Source: Bacteroidales bacterium
Lineage (GTDB): Bacteria > Bacteroidota > Bacteroidia > Bacteroidales > F082
Assembly (NCBI GenBank): GCA_024681295.1
Contig: JAILBC010000163.1
Coordinates: 1 to 39,260, forward strand
Reading direction: 5' to 3'
Length of the DNA stretch: 39,260 nt
Below the pieces are notes generated by a model that was given only the letters and a program-made list of their open reading frames with translations, searched no databases and was not told where the DNA came from. A program made the translations under genes and the position numbers. Numbering within the stretch: the stretch's first letter is position 1; every line of letters begins with the position of its first letter. This document shows positions 31,552 to 39,260 of the stretch, piece by piece.

Positions 31552-32496
31552 TTATTCTGTAGGAAGAGCCTTAAACCCGTTGCCCATGATCTCTGAGCTC
31601 TCGATGACGTTGACGAAAGCATTCGGGTCGAGGAAACGAAGGTTAGCCTTCAGTTTCACCAAATCGCTACGGTTCAAAGTCACGTAAATCATCTTGCGCT
31701 CAGCGCCTTGATAGAGGCCACTGCCGGCGAACACGGTGCCGCTACGGTCGAGATCCTTGAGGATGAAGTCGCGCACTTCGTCGATTTTATCCGTGACGAT
31801 GAAGGCTGTCTTGTAACTCTTCACGCCTTCCACCACAAGATCGATGATCTTGCTCTCGATGAAGATCAGGATGATGGAATAGATAGGCAGGCGGATATCC
31901 TCGAAGGCCACGAGGGTGGTCAGTGAGATGATGCTATCGACGATGAGCACCAGGGTACCCAAACTGATCTTGGTGTATTTGTGGGCAATCATGGCGATGA
32001 TATCTGAGCCTCCCGAGGTAGCACCCGAGCGGAAGATGATGCCGATGGCCAGACCGTAGATCAAGCCTGACACCACGGTATTCAGGAAGAAGTCGGGCAT
32101 GAAGAAACGCTGAACCTCGCCGTCCATGAAGAAGAGCGAGGACTGAAGCTCAGCATCGAAGAAGGGACCGTCGTGGATGACCGGTGCATAGCCCCACCAA
32201 GTCTCAACAATGAAGGTAAACACCGGGATCAGGATGACCGAGATCACCGTCTTGATTCCGAACTTGGGGCCTAGGATGATCGTACCAATAATCAGAAGTG
32301 GGATATCCATGCAGATGCCAGCCAGGGAGATCTTCCATCCCCACATGGCGTTAAACACGTTAGCCAGACCATACACACCGCCAGGAGCCATGTGATAAGG
32401 ATTCACAAACATCACGTCGCCCACGGCGAACAGGGCCGAACCCAATACCAGGTAAAGGTAAGCCAGGATCTGCTGTTTCAGTTTCTCGTTCTTCAT
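31552..32496 (-). CDS. YitT family membrane protein (DUF161/DUF2179)
   Basis: The start at 32496 (MKNEKLKQQILAYL) was preferred over one eight codons earlier. The 314-residue protein has about six membrane segments, including GSALFAVGDVMFVNPYHMAPGGVYGLANVF and FRSGATSGGSDIIAMI, each with the glycine-rich motifs of the YitT family. A cytoplasmic DUF2179 domain of about 80 residues follows (KTAFIVTDKIDEVRDFIL...ERKMIYVTLNRSDL). Substrate and function are unknown. It diverges from the beta-barrel gene. Confidence 0.9.
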   Translation of the reverse strand: MKNEKLKQQILAYLYLVLGSALFAVGDVMFVNPYHMAPGGVYGLANVFNAMWGWKISLAGICMDIPLLIIGTIILGPKFGIKTVISVILIPVFTFIVETWWGYAPVIHDGPFFDAELQSSLFFMDGEVQRFFMPDFFLNTVVSGLIYGLAIGIIFRSGATSGGSDIIAMIAHKYTKISLGTLVLIVDSIISLTTLVAFEDIRLPIYSIILIFIESKIIDLVVEGVKSYKTAFIVTDKIDEVRDFILKDLDRSGTVFAGSGLYQGAERKMIYVTLNRSDLVKLKANLRFLDPNAFVNVIESSEIMGNGFKALPTE

Positions 32497-32507
32497 AAGA
32501 TTGATTT

Positions 32508-32544
32508 TTTGAAGTGGCAAAAGTACGATTTTTTCCTATATTTG
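32508..32544 (+). promoter_or_regulatory. Candidate promoter of the outer-membrane barrel gene
   Basis: TATATTTG at 32537-32544 fits the -7 box. TTTG at 32508-32511 is 25 bases upstream, a little far. The element interlocks with the divergent YitT promoter, so the two may exclude each other. Confidence 0.55.
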
Positions 32545-32548
32545 CAAA
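32518..32548 (-). promoter_or_regulatory. Candidate YitT promoter
   Basis: The minus strand has TACTTTTG (32525-32518) and TTTG (32548-32545) with 19 bases between, a full match to the Bacteroidota -7/-33 pattern. Confidence 0.65.
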
Positions 32549-32564
32549 GAAATAACAAAAGGAC

Positions 32565-34667
32565 ATGGCTCGTTGTCACCACTTTCTTTTTGCCTTGATG
32601 CTTTGGCTGTTCAGTTTGCCTTTGATAGCCCAGGAAGGGCCCATCTTCGTCAACGAAGGCGAGACGGTGGTATATCATCTCAGCCGTGATACACAGGGAC
32701 AGAAAGGCACCGTTTCGGACGCTTTGCAGAACGTGCCCGGCGTGAAGGTCGACACTGAAGGACACATCAGCCTGCGTGGGGTAAGTGAAGTGGAGATCTT
32801 CATCAACGGGAAACCATCGCATTTCGATGAGGAGAGCCAGAAGAACTACCTGCAGCAGGTTTCGGCAGCGACCATCGACCGCATCGAGGTGATGACCAAT
32901 CCCTCGGCTCGCTACACCACGGCCATCGACACAGGCGTCATCAACCTCATTACCGCCGCCGAGGCAACCTCCGAGCGACATCTCAGCGTCGGCCTCCAAA
33001 CCAACACCCACCCCGAGCTCTCACCTTGGGTCTCCTACATTTGGAGCAACCAGAAATTCTCCTTCACCGCCAACCTCAAAGGCACATACTCCAACACCAC
33101 AAAACACACCGACCGTTACAGCTATTCCTTTGTGGATCATGACGATTCAAGGGTCATGGACACCGCGACAGCCATCCGCTCGCAAAGCGATGACACGGCT
33201 CGTTACTACACCATGGAGGTTTTTCTCAAGGGCGAATACCATCCCAATGAGAACAACGACTTCATGGTCTATTTCAACATCATCCCAAATATTCAGAAAA
33301 CTTCTTCATTATCAGATACTTACAGAAAAGAGTATATTCACGAAGTCGGTGAATACCAGTACAGCATCTACAACAATAACACGCAAACCATGTCGTATGG
33401 TGGTGCAGGGATGAGTTGGAACCATCGGTTTCAGCAACCAGGCCATACTTTAGGCCTTCAGGTCAACTCGGAATACGACTTCGGGGGCAGCATGGCCAAG
33501 GAGATCCGCACTTTCAAGGACCAGCCTTTCTTGAACCGTAACATCCGTCAGACCAACGATTTTGTCGATATCGGCCACGAGGTCAAGTTGGAGTACACCT
33601 ACCCTTACCACAAAAACGGGGAGCTTTACGTCAGCTTGAGCAACAACTTCAGGCCCGACAACAACATTGGGTTATATGACACCCTTGGCACTGATGGCTA
33701 CGTCACCGACTGGATGCGTTCCGAGAACCGCAAGTTCAGCCGCGACTATGTATCGGGTGTGGTCATGGTGCAGCACCATTTCGGGCGGCTGACTGTGAAG
33801 CCTGGGCTCAGTTACGAGACTGTCTTTTTAAAGGCGCGTTATTTTGACACGCCCGAGTACGACACCTTAATGAGTTTCAACCACTGGCTACCCTCACTGC
33901 ACCTCTCCTACCGCACCGAGTCGCAGCACAACTTCGGTCTCGGCTACACCCGCAAGACCGACTATCCTTGGATGCGTTATTTCACGAGACGCATCAATTA
34001 CGAGGAGGAAAGCTTCGTGACGGGCAATCCATTATTGAAACCTACCCTGATCGACGCCTTCGAACTGTCCTGGTCGAAATACTGGGAAAATCTTGGTTCA
34101 GTGAACATCAAGGGTTATTACAACAACTCCATCCACGCCATCAATCAAGTGAGCGATGTGGCCTACAATGACTTTTTCGGGCGCGTAGTGCCTTACACCA
34201 AGCCCGTCAACTTGAACAAATACTTCGAGGCCGGCGGCGAGTTCAACCTTACCTATCGTCCCAACGCTACTTTCAACGTGCGTTTGGATGCCAATGTATT
34301 CGACTCGTACATTGAGACTTTGTACGACAAGACCCAGGACAGCGTGATCCGCAGTGAGTTGTGGTCCTACAACCTCCAGCTCAGCACTTGGGCGAAGCTG
34401 TGGAACAAGCTCGAAGTCCACGCCACAGCCTATTACAACTCGCCCACGCAGACCCTCTTCGCCACCAGGCAGACCGCCTACGGCATTGACTGCGGCCTCC
34501 GCGCTGATTTCCTCGACAAGCGTTTGTCAGTGCTGCTGAACGCTTACGATATCTTCAACTGGAACAAGGAGGACAACTATACCTTTAACCCTTATTACAT
34601 CTCCTACAGTTCCTACAAGGCAAACAGTAGATACGTGAGTTTGGAGGTGGTTTACAGGGTTTGGTAA
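32565..34667 (+). CDS. Outer-membrane beta-barrel protein with plug (TonB-receptor-like)
   Basis: The 700-residue protein has a signal peptide ending near LIAQ-E23. A plug-like domain follows (VSDALQNVPGVKVDTEGHISLRGVSEVEIFINGKP ... IDRIEVMTNPSARY), then a long barrel rich in alternating aromatic strands that ends in YVSLEVVYRVW with a terminal Trp. The usual N-terminal carboxypeptidase-regulatory domain is missing, so the plug begins almost at the mature N-terminus. No SusD partner lies beside it. It fits the Bacteroidota outer-membrane beta-barrel family (OMP_b-brl_3). The ligand is unknown. Confidence 0.85.
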   Translation: MARCHHFLFALMLWLFSLPLIAQEGPIFVNEGETVVYHLSRDTQGQKGTVSDALQNVPGVKVDTEGHISLRGVSEVEIFINGKPSHFDEESQKNYLQQVSAATIDRIEVMTNPSARYTTAIDTGVINLITAAEATSERHLSVGLQTNTHPELSPWVSYIWSNQKFSFTANLKGTYSNTTKHTDRYSYSFVDHDDSRVMDTATAIRSQSDDTARYYTMEVFLKGEYHPNENNDFMVYFNIIPNIQKTSSLSDTYRKEYIHEVGEYQYSIYNNNTQTMSYGGAGMSWNHRFQQPGHTLGLQVNSEYDFGGSMAKEIRTFKDQPFLNRNIRQTNDFVDIGHEVKLEYTYPYHKNGELYVSLSNNFRPDNNIGLYDTLGTDGYVTDWMRSENRKFSRDYVSGVVMVQHHFGRLTVKPGLSYETVFLKARYFDTPEYDTLMSFNHWLPSLHLSYRTESQHNFGLGYTRKTDYPWMRYFTRRINYEEESFVTGNPLLKPTLIDAFELSWSKYWENLGSVNIKGYYNNSIHAINQVSDVAYNDFFGRVVPYTKPVNLNKYFEAGGEFNLTYRPNATFNVRLDANVFDSYIETLYDKTQDSVIRSELWSYNLQLSTWAKLWNKLEVHATAYYNSPTQTLFATRQTAYGIDCGLRADFLDKRLSVLLNAYDIFNWNKEDNYTFNPYYISYSSYKANSRYVSLEVVYRVW

Positions 34668-34670
34668 GAT

Positions 34671-34692
34671 TCTCGTTTCGCTCGCAATGACG
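34671..34692 (-). repeat. Dispersed repeat, inverted half copy
   Basis: The minus strand reads CGTCATTGCGAGCGAAACGA plus two bases, matching 31505-31524. It sits between the convergent stops of the barrel gene and tdh. The second arm of the hairpin is missing. Confidence 0.75.
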
Positions 34693-34695
34693 TGC

Positions 34696-35643
34696 TTACA
34701 GAAGTTTCTTCTTGAGGGTTTCGATCATATCGACCGTCATCTTGTCGAGGTCGTACTTGGGATTCCAGCCCCACTCGGCACGAGCGCAGCTGTCGTCCAT
34801 CTTGTTCGGCCAGCTGTCGGCGATGGCTTGACGGATGGGATCGAACTTGTACTCCATCTCAAAGTTCGGATAGTATTTCTTGATGGCATTGTAGATGATC
34901 TCCGGATCAAAGCTCATGGCCGTCACGTTGAACGAGTTGCGGTGAACCAATTTGGTGGGGTCGGCCTCCATGATGTCGACCATGGCATCCAAAGCGTCGG
35001 GCATGTACATCATGTCCATGTAGGTGCCTTTGCTGATGGGGCAATAGAACTTCTCGCCCTTCACGGCAGCGTAATAGATCTCCACGGCGTAGTCGGTGGT
35101 GCCACCACCGGGCAGCGTCAGGTTGCTGATGAGGCCCGGGAAGCGGACGCTGCGTGTATCCACACCAAAGCGGGTGAAGTAGTAGTCGCTCAGCAACTCA
35201 CCCGTCACTTTGGTCACACCGTAGATGGTGTTAGGACGTTGGATGGTGTCCTGAGGTGTGTTGTCGTGCGGGGTGCTAGCACCGAAGGCGCCGATGGACG
35301 AAGGCGTGAAGACGGCGCAGTTGAAGATGCGGGCCGTCTCCAGACAGTTCACCAACGAGCCGATGCCGACGTTCCAACCCAGCATGGGGTTCTTCTCGGC
35401 GGTAGCCGAGAGAATAGCGGCAAGGTTATAGATGGTGTCGATATTGTAGCGTTTCACCACGTCGACGATCTGCATGATCTGCGTCGAGTCGATTCTCTCA
35501 AAAGGACCGGTCTCGGCAATTTCACCGGTCAAAGGGCGAAGATCCGAAGCCACCACGTTTTCGTTTCCGTAGGTAGCACGGAGCTTCTTTACCAATTCGG
35601 TTCCGATCTGTCCACCGGAACCAACGATCAATATCTTTTTCAT
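34696..35643 (-). CDS. tdh: NAD-dependent L-threonine 3-dehydrogenase (epimerase/SDR type)
   Basis: The 315-residue extended short-chain dehydrogenase oxidises threonine to 2-amino-3-ketobutyrate. The nucleotide fold is VGSGGQIGTEL near residue 7, the catalytic serine region is TPSSIGAFG, and YxxxK is Y141/K145 in YGVTK. The FPGLISNLTLPGGGTTDYAVEIYY and YMDMMYMPDALDAM segments are characteristic of the SDR-type TDH rather than UDP-sugar epimerases. kbl lies upstream on the same strand, which supports the assignment. It is separated from kbl by an opposite-strand lipoprotein gene, so each has its own promoter. Confidence 0.92.
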   Translation of the reverse strand: MKKILIVGSGGQIGTELVKKLRATYGNENVVASDLRPLTGEIAETGPFERIDSTQIMQIVDVVKRYNIDTIYNLAAILSATAEKNPMLGWNVGIGSLVNCLETARIFNCAVFTPSSIGAFGASTPHDNTPQDTIQRPNTIYGVTKVTGELLSDYYFTRFGVDTRSVRFPGLISNLTLPGGGTTDYAVEIYYAAVKGEKFYCPISKGTYMDMMYMPDALDAMVDIMEADPTKLVHRNSFNVTAMSFDPEIIYNAIKKYYPNFEMEYKFDPIRQAIADSWPNKMDDSCARAEWGWNPKYDLDKMTVDMIETLKKKLL

Positions 35644-35678
35644 TATGGTAAGTGTTTGTATGATTCTTCTGTTTAGGC

Positions 35679-35708
35679 TTGCAAAATTAAAAAATTTTCG
35701 TATTATTG
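35679..35708 (+). promoter_or_regulatory. Candidate promoter of the small lipoprotein gene
   Basis: TTG at 35679-35681 and TATTATTG at 35701-35708, 19 bases apart, resemble the Bacteroidota promoter with one mismatch in the -7 box. It overlaps the tdh promoter. Confidence 0.45.
35682..35689 (-). promoter_or_regulatory. Candidate tdh promoter -7 box
   Basis: The minus strand reads TAATTTTG, 38 bases before the tdh start. No clear -33 element was found. Confidence 0.45.
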
Positions 35709-35749
35709 CATTCAGATAACATCATTATTCACTTAATAAAACTACAAAA

Positions 35750-36292
35750 ATGAAAGCAAAATTCTTATTCGTACTTGCTGCGGTAGCCCTTGCGTTTACT
35801 GCCTGCAGAAAAGAAAAGCCAACGCCTAAAAACGAACTGACTTGGAATGGAGAAACCCGCGAGGTAGTTGGTTCGGTGAGTGTTGAGCAACAGGGCACAG
35901 CGTATTATATCACTTGCCATACACCCATGGAAAATGAAGAAGGCCATCCCGACTATACCTTCGAATGTGAGACAAGCAAAAACGGCCTCAACCACACTTA
36001 TGACCTTGCAGGAGGCCATAACGCTGATCCATCCTACCTAATCTTTGCCAACAAGTTTTGCAGCCCAGACAAACACTGGTTCTACAACAGTTCCTACACC
36101 AACTTCGCAGACGAATGGGGTGGCCACATCAATGGAACCAACTTTGAGAACACTTCCATCTTCAAGAGCGGCACCATGACCATCACCCTTGATGACGAAG
36201 CCCTTGCTTTGTCGCTTGACGGCGTCTTGAAAGACGATGACACCTTTACCGTAGATCTTTACGTTCCGAGAGAAAATTTCATCAACAGATAA
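35750..36292 (+). CDS. Small lipoprotein of unknown function
   Basis: The 180-residue protein has a lipoprotein signal (FVLAAVALAFTAC, lipidated Cys19) followed by a charged RKEKPTPK linker. The rest is predicted to be beta-rich, with repeated polar/aromatic strands (TAYYITCHTP, DYTFECETS, GTMTITLDDEALALSLDG). No known family is recognised. It has its own promoter and a strong terminator, and stands alone on the plus strand between tdh and kbl. Confidence 0.8.
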   Translation: MKAKFLFVLAAVALAFTACRKEKPTPKNELTWNGETREVVGSVSVEQQGTAYYITCHTPMENEEGHPDYTFECETSKNGLNHTYDLAGGHNADPSYLIFANKFCSPDKHWFYNSSYTNFADEWGGHINGTNFENTSIFKSGTMTITLDDEALALSLDGVLKDDDTFTVDLYVPRENFINR

Positions 36293-36314
36293 CCATCTGT
36301 TGCGACCACACATT

Positions 36315-36347
36315 AAAACGGCTGGCCTGACGAGACCAGCCGTTTTT
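36315..36347 (+). terminator. Rho-independent terminator
   Basis: An 11-bp perfect stem (AAAACGGCTGG/CCAGCCGTTTT, loop of ten) is followed by a T-rich stretch, 22 bases after the lipoprotein stop. A-runs on the left arm let it work for kbl on the minus strand as well. Confidence 0.9.
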
Positions 36348-36383
36348 GATTTTAGAGGGTATTTCCTACCCTTTTATTCTAAA

Positions 36384-37571
36384 TTATTTCAAAACTCCCA
36401 GTTCCTTGCCAATCTTAACGAAGGCGGCGATGCACTTGTCTAAGTGCTCGCGCTCGTGAGCAGCGCTCACCTGAACACGGATACGAGCTTGTCCCTTCGG
36501 CACCACAGGATAGTAGAATCCCGTGACGAAGATGCCTTCTTCCTGCAACTTGGCAGCGAACTTCTGCGACAGCGGAGCGTCGTAGAGCATCACGGCACAG
36601 ATGGCGGATTGTGAAGGTTTGCAGTCGAAGCCAGCCTCAGTCATCTTCTTGATGAAGTAGTCGGTGTTGGCGTGCAGTTTGTCCTGGAGGGCGTTGGTCT
36701 CGCTCATCATCTCGAACATGCGGATACCAGCGGCCACGAGGCCAGGAGCCATCGAGTTGGAGAAAAGGTACGGACGGGAACGCTGACGGAGCATGTCAAT
36801 GATCTCCTTGCGACCGGTGGTGAAGCCACCCATGGCGCCGCCAAAGGCCTTGCCGAGGGTGCCGGTGAGGATCTCGATCTTGCCACGGAGGTTGAAGTGC
36901 TCGGTCACGCCACGGCCGGTCTTACCAACCACGCCAGCGGAGTGGCTCTCGTCGACCATGACCATGGCGTTGTATTTCTGGGCCAGCTCATAAATCTTGT
37001 CGAGGGGGCACACGTTGCCATCCATCGAGAACACGCCGTCGGTGACGACGAGACGGAAGCGGCACTTCTGGGCATCTTGAAGTTGCTTTTCGAGGTCGGC
37101 CATATCGGCGTTGGCATAGCGGAAGCGCTGGGCCTTGCAAAGGCGCACGCCGTCGATGATGGAGGCGTGGTTCAAAGCGTCAGAAATGATGGCATCCTGA
37201 TCGGTGAGCAGGGGCTCGAACACACCGCCGTTGGCGTCGAAGCAGGCAGCGTAGAGGATGGTATCCTCGGTGCCAAAGAACTCAGCGATCTTGGCTTCCA
37301 ACTTTTTGTGGAGATCCTGGCAACCGCAGATGAAACGCACGGAAGCCATGCCGTAGCCACGGTTGTCCATGCCTTCCTTGGCGGCCTGGATCAGTTCCGG
37401 GTTGTCGGCGAGGCCGAGATAGTTGTTCGCGCAGAAGTTGAGGCAAACCTTGCCGCCAACCATGATTTCGGCGCCCTGGGCGCTCTCGATGATGCGTTCA
37501 TGTTTGTAGAGGCCATCGGCTTCGATCTGAGCCAATTCCTTCTTCAGATATTCTTGAAAGTCAGTGTACAT
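36384..37571 (-). CDS. kbl: Glycine C-acetyltransferase (2-amino-3-ketobutyrate CoA ligase)
   Basis: The 395-residue PLP enzyme splits 2-amino-3-ketobutyrate with CoA into glycine and acetyl-CoA, the step after TDH. The alpha-oxoamine synthase motifs are present: CANNYLGLADNP, the acyl-CoA site GYGMASVRFICG, DALNHASIIDG, VMVDESHSAGVVG, and the PLP lysine K241 in GTLGKAFGG. Length matches E. coli Kbl. Together with tdh it forms a threonine-to-glycine route. Confidence 0.96.
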   Translation of the reverse strand: MYTDFQEYLKKELAQIEADGLYKHERIIESAQGAEIMVGGKVCLNFCANNYLGLADNPELIQAAKEGMDNRGYGMASVRFICGCQDLHKKLEAKIAEFFGTEDTILYAACFDANGGVFEPLLTDQDAIISDALNHASIIDGVRLCKAQRFRYANADMADLEKQLQDAQKCRFRLVVTDGVFSMDGNVCPLDKIYELAQKYNAMVMVDESHSAGVVGKTGRGVTEHFNLRGKIEILTGTLGKAFGGAMGGFTTGRKEIIDMLRQRSRPYLFSNSMAPGLVAAGIRMFEMMSETNALQDKLHANTDYFIKKMTEAGFDCKPSQSAICAVMLYDAPLSQKFAAKLQEEGIFVTGFYYPVVPKGQARIRVQVSAAHEREHLDKCIAAFVKIGKELGVLK

Positions 37572-37604
37572 GGTATAAATGTTTTTAAAAGTTCACTTTG
37601 GCCG

Positions 37605-37637
37605 CAAATTTACAAAAAACAATAAAACACGGACAAA
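37605..37637 (-). promoter_or_regulatory. Candidate kbl promoter
   Basis: The minus strand has TAAATTTG (37612-37605) and TTTG (37637-37634) with 21 bases between. The -33 box lies inside the terminator hairpin of the upstream gene. Confidence 0.6.
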
Positions 37638-37654
37638 TATGTCCGTGTTTTATT
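37621..37654 (-). terminator. Rho-independent terminator of the small membrane gene
   Basis: This is a 15-bp perfect stem (37621-37635/37640-37654, core ACACGGACA) with a four-base loop. On the minus strand it is followed by TTGTTTTTTG. It lies 22 bases after the small membrane gene. Confidence 0.88.
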
Positions 37655-37676
37655 ATGAAAAAAATCTATTCAAATT

Positions 37677-37940
37677 TTAGAGTCCAGCAGCGGCTTTGAT
37701 GCGAGCATATACGATGTAGTAAATGACGATGCCAGCGATGCCACAGATAAGACCAGCGATGGCCATACCTTTTTTCTTGTTCTTGAGGAACAGGGCGACG
37801 ACTGCAAGGACAATACCGATGGCGCAGAGCCAGAAGCTAAGGACGTTCAGCAGCGGAATCCATGAGAACACGAGACCGACTAATGCGATAACGAAACCAG
37901 CGACGCCAAGGCCGTTCTTTTGAAGTTGATTATCTCCCAT
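37677..37940 (-). CDS. Small membrane protein, DUF4190-like
   Basis: The start at 37940 (MGDNQLQKNGLGVAGF) was chosen; ten codons further upstream lie in promoter-like DNA. The 87-residue protein has two to three membrane segments (GVAGFVIALVGLVFSWIP, FWLCAIGIVLAVVALFL, GMAIAGLICGIAGIVIYYIV) separated by a basic KNKKKG turn. This layout is seen in DUF4190-type proteins of unknown function. It is transcribed alone, between its promoter and a strong terminator. Confidence 0.78.
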   Translation of the reverse strand: MGDNQLQKNGLGVAGFVIALVGLVFSWIPLLNVLSFWLCAIGIVLAVVALFLKNKKKGMAIAGLICGIAGIVIYYIVYARIKAAAGL

Positions 37941-38003
37941 TGTAATAAACCCTAGATTCGTGTCGGGCACAACTTTTAATAATTAAAAAAGCAATTTAGA
38001 CCA

Positions 38004-38011
38004 CAAAAATA
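38004..38011 (-). promoter_or_regulatory. Candidate -7 box for the small membrane gene
   Basis: The minus strand reads TATTTTTG, 63 bases before the chosen start. No well-spaced -33 box is seen. Confidence 0.4.
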
Positions 38012-38064
38012 GAAAAATACACCAAGCACTCATCATGTTTCCTTATTTTTTTTTGCATTTTTCG

Positions 38065-38072
38065 TATTTTTG
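38065..38072 (+). promoter_or_regulatory. Candidate cysS promoter -7 box
   Basis: TATTTTTG lies 29 bases before the cysS start. It is preceded by CG and followed by GCAGCCCA, the same context as the mutS2 -7 box. Confidence 0.6.
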
Positions 38073-38101
38073 CAGCCCAGAAACAACAAAGTCCATCAAA
38101 A

Positions 38102-39260
38102 ATGAACAGCACCTTATATATCTATAACAGCCTTTCGCGCTGCAAACAACCGTTTAAACCCTTGAATGCCCCGCATGTCGGCATGTACGTGTGCGGTCCC
38201 ACCGTGTACGGCGATCCGCATCTGGGCCACACCCGCCCGGCCATCACCTTCGACCTGGTATTCCGCTATCTGAAGCACCTCGGCTACAAGGTGCGTTATG
38301 TGCGCAACATCACCGATGTTGGCCATTTGGAGCATGATGCCGACGAGGGCGAGGACAAGATTGCCAAAAAAGCAAGACTCGAAAACCTCGAGCCCATGGA
38401 AGTGGCACAATACTATACTAACCGCTACCACGCGGCCATGGACAAGCTCAACGTGCTTCGTCCGTCGATTGAACCACACGCCTCGGGTCACATCATCGAA
38501 CAAATCGCCATGGTGCAGAAAATCCTCGACAACGGCTTCGCATATGTGGAAAATGGAAGCGTTTACTTCGATATCGAGAAATACAACAAGGAGCATCCCT
38601 ACGGCATCCTTTCGGGACGCAACTTTGAGGAGATGCTCAACACCACCCGTGAACTGAGCGGTCAGGAAGAGAAGCACAATCCTGTGGACTTCGCCTTGTG
38701 GAAGAAAGCCGAGCCGAAACACATCATGCGCTGGCCCTCACCATGGAGCGACGGCTTCCCGGGATGGCACATGGAATGCTCCGCCATGGGCTGCAAGTAC
38801 CTCGGTGAGACCTTCGACATCCACGGTGGCGGCATGGACCTCATGTTCCCTCACCACGAGTCGGAGATCGCCCAGAGCATGGCCGCCAACGGTAAACAGC
38901 CCGTGGTCTATTGGATGCACAACAACATGATCACCATCGGCGGACAGAAGATGGGTAAGTCGTTGGGCAATTTCATCACTTTGGAAGAGTTCTTCAACGG
39001 CCACCACATCAACGCCAAGGGCGAGGAGATGCTGGCTCAGCCGTATACTCCTATGACCATCCGCTTCTTCATCCTTCAGGCCCACTACCGCAGCACTTTG
39101 GACTTCAGTAATGAAGCCCTGCAGGCTGCCGAAAAGGGTTACAACCGCTTGATGGAAGGCGTGAAGACCGCCGCTGGATTAAAAGCCACCGAAGGTGCGG
39201 CCAACCTTGATATCCAGAAGATCGTGGATGCCTGCTACGATGCCATGAACGATGACTTCA
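38102..39260 (+). CDS. cysS: Cysteinyl-tRNA synthetase, 5' part
   Basis: The ATG at 38102 opens a frame that runs off the window after 386 codons. The class I synthetase charges tRNA-Cys. The HIGH-type motif is HLGH in [18 protein letters not shown], where the first zinc-ligand cysteine (C31) also lies. Further motifs are GWHMECSAM, the [19 protein letters not shown] zinc/active-site region and the KMSKS motif as KMGKS in [12 protein letters not shown]. The tRNA-binding C-terminal part lies outside the window. Confidence 0.97.
   Translation, partial: MNSTLYIYNSLSRCKQPFKPLNAPHVGMYVCGPTVYGDPHLGHTRPAITFDLVFRYLKHLGYKVRYVRNITDVGHLEHDADEGEDKIAKKARLENLEPMEVAQYYTNRYHAAMDKLNVLRPSIEPHASGHIIEQIAMVQKILDNGFAYVENGSVYFDIEKYNKEHPYGILSGRNFEEMLNTTRELSGQEEKHNPVDFALWKKAEPKHIMRWPSPWSDGFPGWHMECSAMGCKYLGETFDIHGGGMDLMFPHHESEIAQSMAANGKQPVVYWMHNNMITIGGQKMGKSLGNFITLEEFFNGHHINAKGEEMLAQPYTPMTIRFFILQAHYRSTLDFSNEALQAAEKGYNRLMEGVKTAAGLKATEGAANLDIQKIVDACYDAMNDDF

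Noticed and set aside
32565-34667. SusC-type receptor of a polysaccharide utilisation locus
   Set aside because: It is too short, lacks the N-terminal regulatory domain and has no susD neighbour.

Overview
The window reads as a chromosome segment of a Bacteroidales-type Bacteroidota. Evidence: promoter boxes of the TAnnTTTG type with an upstream TTTG/TTG instead of E. coli -35/-10 boxes; starts without strong Shine-Dalgarno sequences; a glycine-lipid acyltransferase pair; a DUF2723 glycosyltransferase; a plug plus beta-barrel outer-membrane protein; and FtsI with a PASTA tail and a long-tailed FtsZ. No phage, plasmid, IS, CRISPR, tRNA or rRNA was seen. The species cannot be named from the sequence.

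Layout. 1-2597: 3' end of a DUF2723 membrane glycosyltransferase and lgt. 2524-5066 (minus): a three-gene ECF sigma operon (SGSGDV/beta-barrel surface protein, sigma factor, single-span membrane protein) behind a GTAAC-N16-CGTC promoter that looks ECF-dependent. 5139-8205 (minus): lipoprotein beta-mannosidase and cutC, with a pair of palindromic repeats between them. 8269-10662 (plus): mutS2. 10668-13684 (minus): glsA-like and glsB-like acyltransferases, engB and two small membrane proteins, tightly packed. 13685-13924: a dense 240-bp divergent control region. 13925-28614 (plus): the division and cell wall (dcw) cluster mraZ-rsmH-ftsL-ftsI-murE-mraY-[murD remnant]-ftsW-murG-murC-ftsQ-ftsA-ftsZ, followed by an unrecognised secreted protein and purN. 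31552-34667: a YitT/DUF2179 membrane protein and an outer-membrane beta-barrel protein, diverging from one promoter region. 34696-37571 (minus): tdh and kbl (threonine to glycine plus acetyl-CoA), with an opposite-strand lipoprotein gene between them. 37677 to end: a small membrane protein and the 5' part of cysS. No gene-free stretch exceeds 300 bases.

Most unusual points. (1) The murD position of an otherwise canonical dcw operon holds only a 178-residue MurD C-terminal domain. It has no N-terminal or ATPase domain and has lost the lysine-containing GGxDKGxD motif, yet it is an intact frame translationally coupled to ftsW. (2) Degenerate 7-bp tandem repeats (GGAAAAC, GGAGTGA, AAGAGTG types) recur from 15.6 to 30.9 kb, at gene junctions and in frame inside linkers and tails of FtsL, MurE, FtsW, MurG, FtsA and the secreted protein. 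They supply the murG stop and the murC start. (3) Upstream of mraZ there are three TGGK motifs at exact 10-bp spacing (candidate MraZ operator) and three TTATCAACA motifs (candidate DnaA boxes), two of them forming a perfect hairpin. (4) The ECF operon encodes an unusual fusion of SGSGDV repeats, an EWG-rich charged linker and a beta-barrel.
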